A DNA stretch of 64,000 bases from Paenibacillus sp. LHD-38 (lineage in GTDB: Bacteria; Bacillota; Bacilli; Paenibacillales; Paenibacillaceae). The translations under genes and the position numbers were made by a program. Shown one piece after another: positions 29,336-36,224 of the stretch; position 1 is the stretch's first letter; the number at the start of each line of letters is the position of its first letter. Under the pieces are notes generated by a model. It made no database searches. It saw only the letters and a program-made list of their open reading frames with translations, and was not told where the DNA came from. Where the stretch lies: assembly GCF_031157315.1 (NCBI RefSeq), contig NZ_JAVIFU010000005.1, positions 124,001-188,000 on the forward strand. The letters are read 5' to 3'.

Positions 29336-29648
29336 ACACACAAGCTCCTCTCGTCGCACCCGTCAGTGCGTCTGCTTGCGTTCCGGAACGTATCTATCCG
29401 TCATTATGTCCTCCAATCGGAATATATAAACCTAGCAAACTATCTTTTTTAAACGTAAACGATTCTAGCCGTCCTCTGGCGGAAAAAGATAGATTCGCGG
29501 TGAAATAAAAGAATCCCGGTAAGCATCGAAATTTTATAATTTCATATATTTGTAAAAAAGAACTTTCGTTTATAATTAAAGAAACAACTTGACGGCATTT
29601 GCATTATTGACGCTCCTCTATTTTGCAAAAGACAAGGATGGATCTCTG
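29336..29648. other. Divergent intergenic region between spoIIR and the ECF sigma gene
   Basis: Holds element copy 4 (29448-29560). No gene is seen. Promoters for spoIIR and the sigma gene should be here but were not identified. Confidence 0.4.
29448..29560 (+). repeat. Dispersed two-hairpin element, copy 4
   Basis: Starts TTTAAACGTAAACGATTCTA. CCG/CGG arms around TCCTCTGG form stem 1, the middle is ATTCGCGGTGAAATAAAAG, and the right part aligns with copy 3 to the terminal A-run. The most divergent of the four same-orientation copies; the ACGGC arm is lost. Confidence 0.75.
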
Positions 29649-30536
29649 ATGGATTTCGAAAAAACCTATGCCGCTTATCGCCCCCTGCTCCATTCCATCG
29701 CCTATCGCATGCTTGGCACATTCAGCGAAGCCGAAGATCTGGTTCAGGACGTATTTGCGGATTACAGCCTGCTTGACGCTAGTGACATACATAATGAAAA
29801 AGCCTATCTTGTCCGGATGGTAACGAACCGATCCATTAACCTCAGCCAATCTGCGCGCAAAAGGAGAGAGGTATATGTCGGCCAGTGGCTCCCGGAGCCG
29901 AACGTCGGCCGCATGGTCACGGACCATGCGGTCATGGACCCTGCCGAGCTATACGTTCAGCATGAATCCATTTCCTATGCCCTGCTTGTTATGTTGGAGC
30001 AGCTCTCCGCGGTAGAGCGGGCAGTATTTGTCCTCCGGGAATCGCTTGCCTATGATTACGATGAAATTGCCGCTTGCCTGCAAAAGACGGAAACGAATTG
30101 CCGCAAAATTTACAGCCGGTCCAAAGAGAAGCTGCAAAAGGAACGAGAGCTTCTGCCGATCAATACCGTGAAAGCCGAGCCGCTCGTCGTTACCTTTATG
30201 GAGGCCGCCGCGACAGGCGATTACGATAAACTGGTTGCGCTTCTGACCGAAGAGGCGGTACTTGTCTCCGATGGAGGCGGCAAGGTACGTGCGGCTATCT
30301 TCGCGATTATCAGCAGGGCTCGCGTCATGGCCTTCCTGCAGGGAGTGATCCCGAGAACCTTCCTTGGAGACGGCCACCGCTTCACTGTCGTCAACGGGCA
30401 GGCCGGTGTCGTTATCATGAAAGACGGCAAGCCGCGAAGCGTGATTAGCTTTCAGCTTGATCCGGAAAATCAGCATTTTGAGCGGATTTTCGTTATGCTG
30501 AACCCCGATAAGTTAAAGCATGTCCTGGCCGAATAA
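29649..30536 (+). CDS. ECF41-type RNA polymerase sigma factor with C-terminal SnoaL-like domain
   Basis: Protein of 295 residues from the ATG at 29649 (AAGGA upstream). Sigma region 2 (YRPLLHSIAYRMLGTFSEAE, LVQDVF) and region 4 (YDEIAACLQKTETNCRKIYS) flank a linker with WLPEPN, typical of ECF41/SigJ proteins. The C-terminal 110 residues form a SnoaL/NTF2-like domain with the DGGGKVRAAI segment. In this family that domain modulates sigma activity instead of a separate anti-sigma factor. The next gene and promoter fit the usual ECF41 arrangement. Confidence 0.92.
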   Translation: MDFEKTYAAYRPLLHSIAYRMLGTFSEAEDLVQDVFADYSLLDASDIHNEKAYLVRMVTNRSINLSQSARKRREVYVGQWLPEPNVGRMVTDHAVMDPAELYVQHESISYALLVMLEQLSAVERAVFVLRESLAYDYDEIAACLQKTETNCRKIYSRSKEKLQKERELLPINTVKAEPLVVTFMEAAATGDYDKLVALLTEEAVLVSDGGGKVRAAIFAIISRARVMAFLQGVIPRTFLGDGHRFTVVNGQAGVVIMKDGKPRSVISFQLDPENQHFERIFVMLNPDKLKHVLAE

Positions 30537-30563
30537 CTTTTTTTTGCGGAATCATTCTTTTCC

Positions 30564-30590
30564 TGTCACAACCGAGCGCACTGCTTTGTC
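30564..30590 (+). promoter_or_regulatory. Candidate ECF41-dependent promoter
   Basis: TGTCACA (30564-30570), 16 bases, TGTC (30587-30590) closely matches the reported ECF41 promoter pattern TGTCACA-N16/17-CGTC. It lies between the sigma gene and the carboxymuconolactone decarboxylase-like gene. Confidence 0.7.
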
Positions 30591-30658
30591 TTAGATTATG
30601 AAGACATGCAAAACGGCCGAATGGCCAACAATTCGGATGATAGAGGAGAATGAAAACC

Positions 30659-31096
30659 ATGGCAGAAAGAACGGTAATCGCAAAAGAAATTCCCGCCGCT
30701 TATCAAGCGATGCTCGGGCTGGAGAAATATTTAGGCACGACGAGCATCAGCAAGGAGCTGAAGGAGCTTATCAAAATTCGCACTTCGCAAATCAACGGCT
30801 GCGCCTACTGCATCAACATGCATACCAAGGATGCAAGAGCACTCGGCGAGACCGAGCAGCGGATATACGCTTTGAGCGCTTGGCGTGATACGCGTTATTT
30901 TACGGATGCGGAAAGAGCGGTGCTTGCCCTGACGGAATCCGTTACGCTCATCACGAAGGAGCATGTGCCGGATAGCGTATACGAGGAGGCTGCCCGCCAT
31001 TTCGACAGCAAGCAGGTCGGAGAGATTATTATGGCCATCATCACGATCAATGCGTGGAACCGCATTGCGATCAGCACGAATATGATGCCGGAGTAA
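30659..31096 (+). CDS. Carboxymuconolactone decarboxylase (AhpD-like) family protein
   Basis: Protein of 145 residues from the ATG at 30659, preceded by GAGGAG; an ATG at 30650 is too close to that site. The core contains GCAYCINMHTKDARALG, the CxxC...H motif of AhpD-like peroxidase/redox proteins, and WRDTRYFTDAERAVLALTE. ECF41 sigma factors usually control such genes, so this is the likely target of the upstream sigma factor. The physiological substrate is unknown. Confidence 0.92.
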   Translation: MAERTVIAKEIPAAYQAMLGLEKYLGTTSISKELKELIKIRTSQINGCAYCINMHTKDARALGETEQRIYALSAWRDTRYFTDAERAVLALTESVTLITKEHVPDSVYEEAARHFDSKQVGEIIMAIITINAWNRIAISTNMMPE

Positions 31097-31340
31097 GTGA
31101 TGCTGGGTGATGAGAGCTAAGGTTGCTTTTTTGGATCGACTAATGGTGTTGAGTGCGACTGCGAGGTGAACGGGAGGCGAACGGAAGTGGAACCGGGCAA
31201 CCTTAGGGCAAGCTTACAGCGATAATTGTATTTGCTGCTCCCGCTTCCCGCGATACATTTGCGTTGATGCAGGAATATGGCAGAGACGAACGGAATCAGC
31301 CGACATTCCGCCTGTTCGCTCGGGTATACGAACGGATTAG
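31097..31340. other. Non-coding tract downstream of the carboxymuconolactone decarboxylase-like gene
   Basis: First part of a 1.1-kb gene-free region. Contains a 10-base inverted repeat CTAAGGTTGC (31117) and GCAACCTTAG (31197) 70 bases apart; no gene is seen. Confidence 0.4.
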
Positions 31341-31525
31341 ATGGAATTTCTCCTGTTAAAAATCGGAATAACCTAAGGAATATTGATTTAACCGGAATTT
31401 CTCCTGCTAAATCCTAAGCTGCGGAATAATATTGCCGGTTTTCAGCATTTAACAGGAGTTTTTCCTGTTATTCTTTATGAAATTAAAGATTTCCGAAAAT
31501 TAGCAGGAGTATTTCCCGTTAATTC
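31341..31525. repeat. Four near-palindromic repeats, spacing 51-61 bases
   Basis: Cores starting at 31343, 31394, 31455 and 31506: GGAATTTCTCCTGTTAA, GGAATTTCTCCTGCTAA, AACAGGAGTTTTTCCTGTT and AGCAGGAGTATTTCCCGTTAA. Each can form a small hairpin of the AACAGGA/TCCTGTT type. They may be protein-binding sites or a mobile palindromic unit; function unknown. Confidence 0.65.
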
Positions 31526-31645
31526 TGTCCGGATGCACCCGGACAGAAACAGGGACCGGCTTATTGTTTGAAGTCCTGTATATAAACTCAAACCCGAATA
31601 AAATTGGCTGTGTAGTTTACAGTGTCCACTACGCGGAAAACCTAT

Positions 31646-32084
31646 TGCAAGCAGCGAAAGCACGGCTTATGATTGCCGGCAATCCGAAAAGCAAGCAGCG
31701 ATAGCGCGGCTTATCATTGCCGACAATCCGAAAGCAAGAAGCGTAAGCGCGGCTTATAATAGCCGGAAATCCGAGAAGCAAGCAGCGAATGCGCGGCTTA
31801 TGATAGCCGGCATTCCGAGAAGCAAGCAGCGTAAGCGCAGCTTATGATTGCCGGCATTCCGAGAAGCAAGCAGCGAAAGCGCGGCTAATGATTGCCGGCT
31901 ATTCGAGAAGCAAGCAGCGTAAGCGCAGCTTATGATTGCCGGCAATCCGAAAAGCAAGCAGCGAAAGCACGGCTTATAATAGCCGGCATTCCGAGAAGCA
32001 AGCAGCGAAAGCACGGCTTATAATAGCCGGCATTCCGAGAAGCAAGCAGCGAAAGCGCGGCTTATGATAGCCGGCATTCCGAAG
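31646..32084. repeat. Minisatellite: ten tandem copies of a 44-bp unit
   Basis: Contiguous units of 43-44 bases, starting AGCAAGCAGCGWAAGCGCGG and ending GCCGGCATTCCGAGA. Units 8 and 9 are identical; others differ at several positions. CGGCT and AGCCG within many units can pair. The length is not a multiple of three, and the frames across it are not credible genes. Confidence 0.92.
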
Positions 32085-32104
32085 CGGAAAGCCTGTACAG
32101 CATC

Positions 32105-32143
<39 letters not shown>

Positions 32144-32186
32144 CGACTAGGTTTAAAAATTAGCCTCTTATCAGCCCGTATTCACA

Positions 32187-32230
32187 AAAAGAATGCCCCG
32201 AAAGTCTGTGCGCTTTCGGGGCATTCTTTT
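32187..32230 (-). terminator. Terminator of prmC
   Basis: Perfect 18-base arms AAAAGAATGCCCCGAAAG and CTTTCGGGGCATTCTTTT around TCTGTGCG, just after the prmC stop at 32244. Confidence 0.92.
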
Positions 32231-32243
32231 GTTTTCCGCGCCA

Positions 32244-33185
32244 TTAGCGCGTCTGCGTTGCGATGACATGGCGCTCGATACCCGCGTAATCGCTGATGAT
32301 GCGGATGTCATCCCAGCGGTCGAGCGCCCGCAGCTTCTCTGCAACGATACGAGGCTGGCCCATGCCGAGCTCGAACGCGACGATACGGGGCATCTGCGCA
32401 AGCAGCGGAAGCTGCTCGATCATCCGGCGGTATGGCGTAAGCCCATCCGCCCCGCCTTCCAGCGCGAGATGCGGTTCATAGTCGCGCACCTCACGCTGCA
32501 GCCCCTCCATGTCCGCCGACGGTATGTACGGCGGATTGGAGACCAGCACGTCGATGCGAAGCTCGCCGTGCGGGGGTTCACTCTGCTCATGCCCGGGTAT
32601 GAAGGGCATGAGCAGGTCGCCCTGCACGAGCGTCAGCCGGTCCGCCGCTTCATGGCGGGCGGCGTTCGTGCGGGCGACTGCCAGCGCGTCCGGCGATAGG
32701 TCGGACGCGCACACGCGCCACGCGGGACGCTGCGAAACTAGCGTCACGGCGATGGCGCCGCTGCCTGTGCCGACGTCGACCACCGTCGGCGCAAGCCCCT
32801 GCGCGGCTGGCCAGAGCTGGTCGGCGGCCTCAAGAACCGCCTCCACGAGCAGCTCTGTCTCCGGGCGCGGAATGAGCACGGCCGGCGTCACCGTGAACGG
32901 CCGCCCGTAAAACCACTGCTCGCCGATCATATATTGCACGGGCTCGCCCGCCGCTTTGCGGCGGATGAGCGCTTCCCACTCCGCAATCCGCTCGCTTGGA
33001 AAAGGATCTCCGCCGTCGCGAAGCAGCGCGGCGCGGTCCATACCGAGCAGATGCATAAGCAGCAGCTCGGTATTATTGCGAGGCTCCTCCACCGCTTCCG
33101 CTTGCAATATCGAGGTCGCCTGCACGCTGGCCTGCCGAAGCGTCAACGGCTCTTTAAACCACCGCTCCCCTGGTTGCTTGCTCAT
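32244..33185 (-). CDS. prmC: Peptide chain release factor N5-glutamine methyltransferase
   Basis: Protein of 313 residues. The N-terminal helical domain contacts the release factor. The SAM motif VVDVGTGSGAIAVTLVSQRP (about residues 134-153) and the catalytic NPPY (VLVSNPPYIPS, about residues 210-220) define HemK/PrmC. It methylates the Gln of the GGQ motif of release factors. It lies 163 bases downstream of prfA, its substrate gene. The coding sequence is noticeably more GC-rich than its neighbours. Confidence 0.96.
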   Translation of the reverse strand: MSKQPGERWFKEPLTLRQASVQATSILQAEAVEEPRNNTELLLMHLLGMDRAALLRDGGDPFPSERIAEWEALIRRKAAGEPVQYMIGEQWFYGRPFTVTPAVLIPRPETELLVEAVLEAADQLWPAAQGLAPTVVDVGTGSGAIAVTLVSQRPAWRVCASDLSPDALAVARTNAARHEAADRLTLVQGDLLMPFIPGHEQSEPPHGELRIDVLVSNPPYIPSADMEGLQREVRDYEPHLALEGGADGLTPYRRMIEQLPLLAQMPRIVAFELGMGQPRIVAEKLRALDRWDDIRIISDYAGIERHVIATQTR

Positions 33186-33348
33186 TTCCGCATCGTCCCT
33201 TCAAATCCAAATTCTATCCCGTAAAGCCGCACCGCAGCATAACCCATTTCTCAGTCATCCCCAACACGGCCTTAAATGCCCGTAACCCAACAAAACGCCG
33301 AACCTCTGTCTGCTTATCGAAAGCAACCAGCGGTCCAGCGCCATTTTG

Positions 33349-34425
33349 TTAAGCCATTTCACGTTCCATAATATCGGCTTGCTCTGCAATCGTCAGGGAG
33401 GAAATAACCTCTGACAAGTCTCCGTTCATGACCGAATCCAGCTTATGCAGCGTCAATCCGATACGGTGATCCGTCACGCGGCTTTGCGGGAAATTGTACG
33501 TACGGATACGCTCACTGCGATCTCCCGTTCCAACCTTGCTTTTGCGCTCGCCGGCGTATTTCGCTTCTTCCTCTTGGCGGCGAACATCAGAGATCCGGGC
33601 ACGAAGCACGGCAAGTGCCTTCGCCTTATTCTCGTTCTGCGATTTGCCATCCTGACAAGTTGCCATAATGCCCGTAGGGACATGCAGCACGCGTACCGCT
33701 GATTTCGTCGTATTAACCGACTGGCCGCCTGCTCCGCTGGAGCAGAACGTATCGACGCGAATATCCTTGTCAAGAATTTCAACCTCTACATCTTCAACCT
33801 CCGGCATAACCGCTACCGTTGAAGTCGATGTATGAATCCGTCCGCCGGATTCCGTTACCGGAATACGCTGCACGCGATGCGCGCCGCTCTCGAACTTCAG
33901 CTTGCTGTACGCGCCTTTGCCCGTAATCATGAAAATAACCTCTTTGAATCCGCCAAGGTCATTCTCGCTGAAATCCATGAGCTCTACGCGCCAGCCTTGC
34001 GTATCCGCAAATTTCGTATACATGCGGTAAAGCTCGTATGCGAATAAAGCCGCTTCGTCGCCGCCAGCCGCGCCGCGAATTTCGACGATAACGTTCTTGT
34101 CGTCATTCGGGTCCTTCGGCAATAACACGATACGAATTTTCTCATCAAGCTCCGCTTGGCGCTTGCTGAGTTCGTCAATCTCCATCTTAACCATTTCACG
34201 CATTTCGTCATCGAGCTTCTCTGCCTGCATCAGCTTGGCATCATCAAGCTGCTCGGTGACTTGTTTATATTCCGTAAAGGCATCATAAGCCTCTTGTAAA
34301 TCTGACTGCTCCTTGGAAAGCTCTCTAAGCCGCTTGGGATCACTGGATACATCCGGATCACACAACAGCTCACTCAGCTTCTCATACCGGTCTGCGAGTG
34401 CTTGTAAACGGTCAAACACGATCAT
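33349..34425 (-). CDS. prfA: Peptide chain release factor 1
   Basis: Protein of 358 residues. The stop-codon reading tripeptide PVT ([15 protein letters not shown], about residues 187-201) identifies RF1, which reads UAA and UAG. The catalytic GGQ lies in [16 protein letters not shown] (about residues 229-244). Start at the ATG at 34425 after AGAGGTGA. It precedes prmC, as in other Bacillales. Confidence 0.98.
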   Translation of the reverse strand: MIVFDRLQALADRYEKLSELLCDPDVSSDPKRLRELSKEQSDLQEAYDAFTEYKQVTEQLDDAKLMQAEKLDDEMREMVKMEIDELSKRQAELDEKIRIVLLPKDPNDDKNVIVEIRGAAGGDEAALFAYELYRMYTKFADTQGWRVELMDFSENDLGGFKEVIFMITGKGAYSKLKFESGAHRVQRIPVTESGGRIHTSTSTVAVMPEVEDVEVEILDKDIRVDTFCSSGAGGQSVNTTKSAVRVLHVPTGIMATCQDGKSQNENKAKALAVLRARISDVRRQEEEAKYAGERKSKVGTGDRSERIRTYNFPQSRVTDHRIGLTLHKLDSVMNGDLSEVISSLTIAEQADIMEREMA

Positions 34426-34599
34426 TCACCTCTATTTATTCCATTAGGATAATGTTTATTATACCATACCAGCGGATTTCTATCGACTGCTGGTTTGGAT
34501 TAACAGCTGGCAATCCGCGCCCAAATTGCGATATCGCTCTAATCTTCATATGCCCGCCAAGCATCTTTGGTTACCCCAAAGACAAGATCAAGCCACAAC

Positions 34600-34636
34600 A
34601 AAGCCCCGCAAGCGCCAAACAGCACTTACAGGGCTA
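34600..34636 (-). terminator. Terminator of ychF
   Basis: AGCCCCGCAAGCGC (34602-34615) pairs with GCACTTACAGGGCT (34622-34635) with G-U pairs; the minus-strand tail begins TTTGTTGT. Confidence 0.7.
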
Positions 34637-34653
34637 TAGCATTGCCAAATCAT

Positions 34654-35754
34654 TTACACGTTAAAACGGAAATGGATAACGTCGCCGTCACGCACAACGT
34701 ATTCCTTGCCCTCGAGGCGAACTTGACCTTTCTCGCGAGCCGCTACCATGGAGCCGGCTGCTGCAAGATCGGTAAAGGAAACAACCTCAGCGCGAATGAA
34801 TCCGCGTTCGAAGTCGGTATGGATAACACCCGCCGCTTGCGGCGCTTTGGTTCCGCTGCGAATCGTCCATGCACGGACCTCTTGTACGCCTGCCGTAAAG
34901 TAGGTGTACAATCCCAGCAGCTTATAAGCCGAGCTGATCAAACGGTTGAGACCTGACTCCGACATGCCGAGCTCTTCAAGGAACATCTCCTTGTCTTCGC
35001 CCTCAAGCTCTGCAATTTCCGCTTCAACTTTCGCGCTGATCGGCACAACATCCGCGCCTTCAGCCGCTGCGAATTCACGTACCTTTTGCACATACTCGTT
35101 GCCGTCCGAATTCGAAACCTCTTCCTCGCTTACGTTAGCGGCATACAATACCGTTTTCATCGTAAGCAGGTGCAAATCACGCACGAGCAGTTTCTCATCG
35201 TCGCTCAGCTCAACGCTGCGCGCCGGCATGTCGTTATACAATGCTTCTTTAATGCGCTCCAGCACTTCGATCTCTTGGGCAACCTTCTTGTCTCCGCCCT
35301 TGAGATTTTTACGGGAGCGTTCGATTTTTTTGTCAACCGAATCGATGTCCGCCAAAATAAGCTCCAAATTAATCGTCTGAATATCGCTGATCGGATCTAC
35401 TTTACCCGATACATGCGTAATATTCTCATCTTGGAAGCAGCGTACAACGTGAACAATTGCGTCTACCTCGCGGATATGCGCCAAAAACTTATTGCCAAGC
35501 CCCTCGCCCTTGCTCGCGCCTGCAACCAGACCGGCAATATCAACGAATTCAAAAGCTGTTGGCACGATGCTCTTCGGAACGACAAGCTCAACCAGCTTGT
35601 CCAGACGCTCGTCCGGTACTTCAACAACACCAACGTTAGGATCTATAGTACAAAAAGGATAATTGGCTGATTCTGCTCCTGCTTGCGTAATTGCGTTAAA
35701 CAAAGTCGATTTTCCGACGTTCGGAAGACCTACGATTCCAGCTTTCAATGCCAT
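34654..35754 (-). CDS. ychF: Redox-regulated ATPase YchF (Obg-like)
   Basis: Protein of 366 residues from the ATG at 35754, the standard length. The P-loop is GLPNVGKST, G3 is DIAGLVAGASKGEGLGN, and the G4-position sequence NVSEEE replaces NKxD, which explains ATP rather than GTP preference in the family. A coiled-coil middle and the C-terminal TGS domain (ending DGDVIHFRFNV) follow. It binds ribosomes and is linked to stress responses. Transcribed alone with its own terminator. Confidence 0.97.
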   Translation of the reverse strand: MALKAGIVGLPNVGKSTLFNAITQAGAESANYPFCTIDPNVGVVEVPDERLDKLVELVVPKSIVPTAFEFVDIAGLVAGASKGEGLGNKFLAHIREVDAIVHVVRCFQDENITHVSGKVDPISDIQTINLELILADIDSVDKKIERSRKNLKGGDKKVAQEIEVLERIKEALYNDMPARSVELSDDEKLLVRDLHLLTMKTVLYAANVSEEEVSNSDGNEYVQKVREFAAAEGADVVPISAKVEAEIAELEGEDKEMFLEELGMSESGLNRLISSAYKLLGLYTYFTAGVQEVRAWTIRSGTKAPQAAGVIHTDFERGFIRAEVVSFTDLAAAGSMVAAREKGQVRLEGKEYVVRDGDVIHFRFNV

Positions 35755-36007
35755 GCGATAAGACACCCCTATTTTCCCGAAAGTAAACAACTCCAGCTAT
35801 TATACCCCAGCATCACCTACATTGAAAGTGTAACCCGCTGGCAGGAACCACTTTCATCCGGCTAAAAAATAAAGCAATGCCGGCAAGATGCCCCTTCTTC
35901 ACATTTAGAGTCCGCAAGAGAATGATTAGCCCGGCTGCGGAAATACTACGGAAGCACTGGCTTATGTATGAGCGCTTCACCAATAAATACGACGAGGAGA
36001 TGAGTTA
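35755..36007. other. Intergenic region left of the tiny genes
   Basis: Holds a 21-bp fragment like the end of oppF (35882-35902) and a 28-codon frame (35922-36008). Nothing else is recognised. Confidence 0.4.
35882..35902 (-). pseudogene. Possible relic of an oppF-type C-terminus
   Basis: GGCAAGATGCCCCTTCTTCAC matches 16374-16394 in oppF at 20 of 21 positions. On the minus strand the frame reads LNVKKGHLAGI, against [11 protein letters not shown] in OppF. No other part of such a gene remains here. Confidence 0.35.
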
Positions 36008-36008
36008 A
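35922..36008 (+). CDS. Possible 28-residue peptide upstream of a small gene
   Basis: MISPAAEILRKHWLMYERFT continues NKYDEEMS to a TAA that overlaps the next ATG (TAATG). The composition is protein-like, and the stop-start overlap suggests coupling. The ribosome site is weak (AAGAGA). No homologue is recognised; this may be chance. Confidence 0.3.
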   Translation: MISPAAEILRKHWLMYERFTNKYDEEMS

Positions 36009-36151
36009 TGGAAAACAAAAAGCATAAAGGAAACTACAAAGGAACAACGAATATGCACGCAAAAAACCAGGATATGGCATTCGTTAACGATACGATCGAA
36101 GATACGAAGTCTACATCTAACTACACCACAAACAATAAGAAAACAGACTAG
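36008..36151 (+). CDS. Small hydrophilic protein of 47 residues, unknown function
   Basis: GAGGAG lies eight bases before ATG, and a strong terminator follows. The product is rich in Asn, Lys and Thr (MENKKHKGNYKGTTNMHAKN, then an acidic patch, then a Thr/Asn/Lys tail). The composition recalls small spore-coat or SASP-like proteins, but no family was recognised. Confidence 0.65.
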   Translation: MENKKHKGNYKGTTNMHAKNQDMAFVNDTIEDTKSTSNYTTNNKKTD

Positions 36152-36170
36152 CTCTTGTCCTTGAAGCAGT

Positions 36171-36215
36171 AAAATGGCCTGGCATCCCCTTCACAAGGTG
36201 ATGCCAAGCCATTTT
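36171..36215. terminator. Bidirectional terminator
   Basis: AAAATGGCCTGGCATC and GATGCCAAGCCATTTT form the arms with one bulge. It serves the small plus-strand gene and the converging SLH gene. Confidence 0.85.
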
Positions 36216-36224
36216 CCGTTTGCG

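Noticed and set aside
31754..32014. 86-residue minus-strand frame in the minisatellite
   Set aside because: The 44-base period shifts frame each unit, so the apparent repeats are an artefact.
31646..32084. CRISPR array
   Set aside because: Units are contiguous and 44 bases long with no unique spacers, and no cas genes are near. It is a minisatellite.
31646..32084. Minisatellite as an expanded form of the dispersed two-hairpin element
   Set aside because: Both contain GCGTAA and CGGCT...GCCG, but the rest does not align; similarity is too short to claim.
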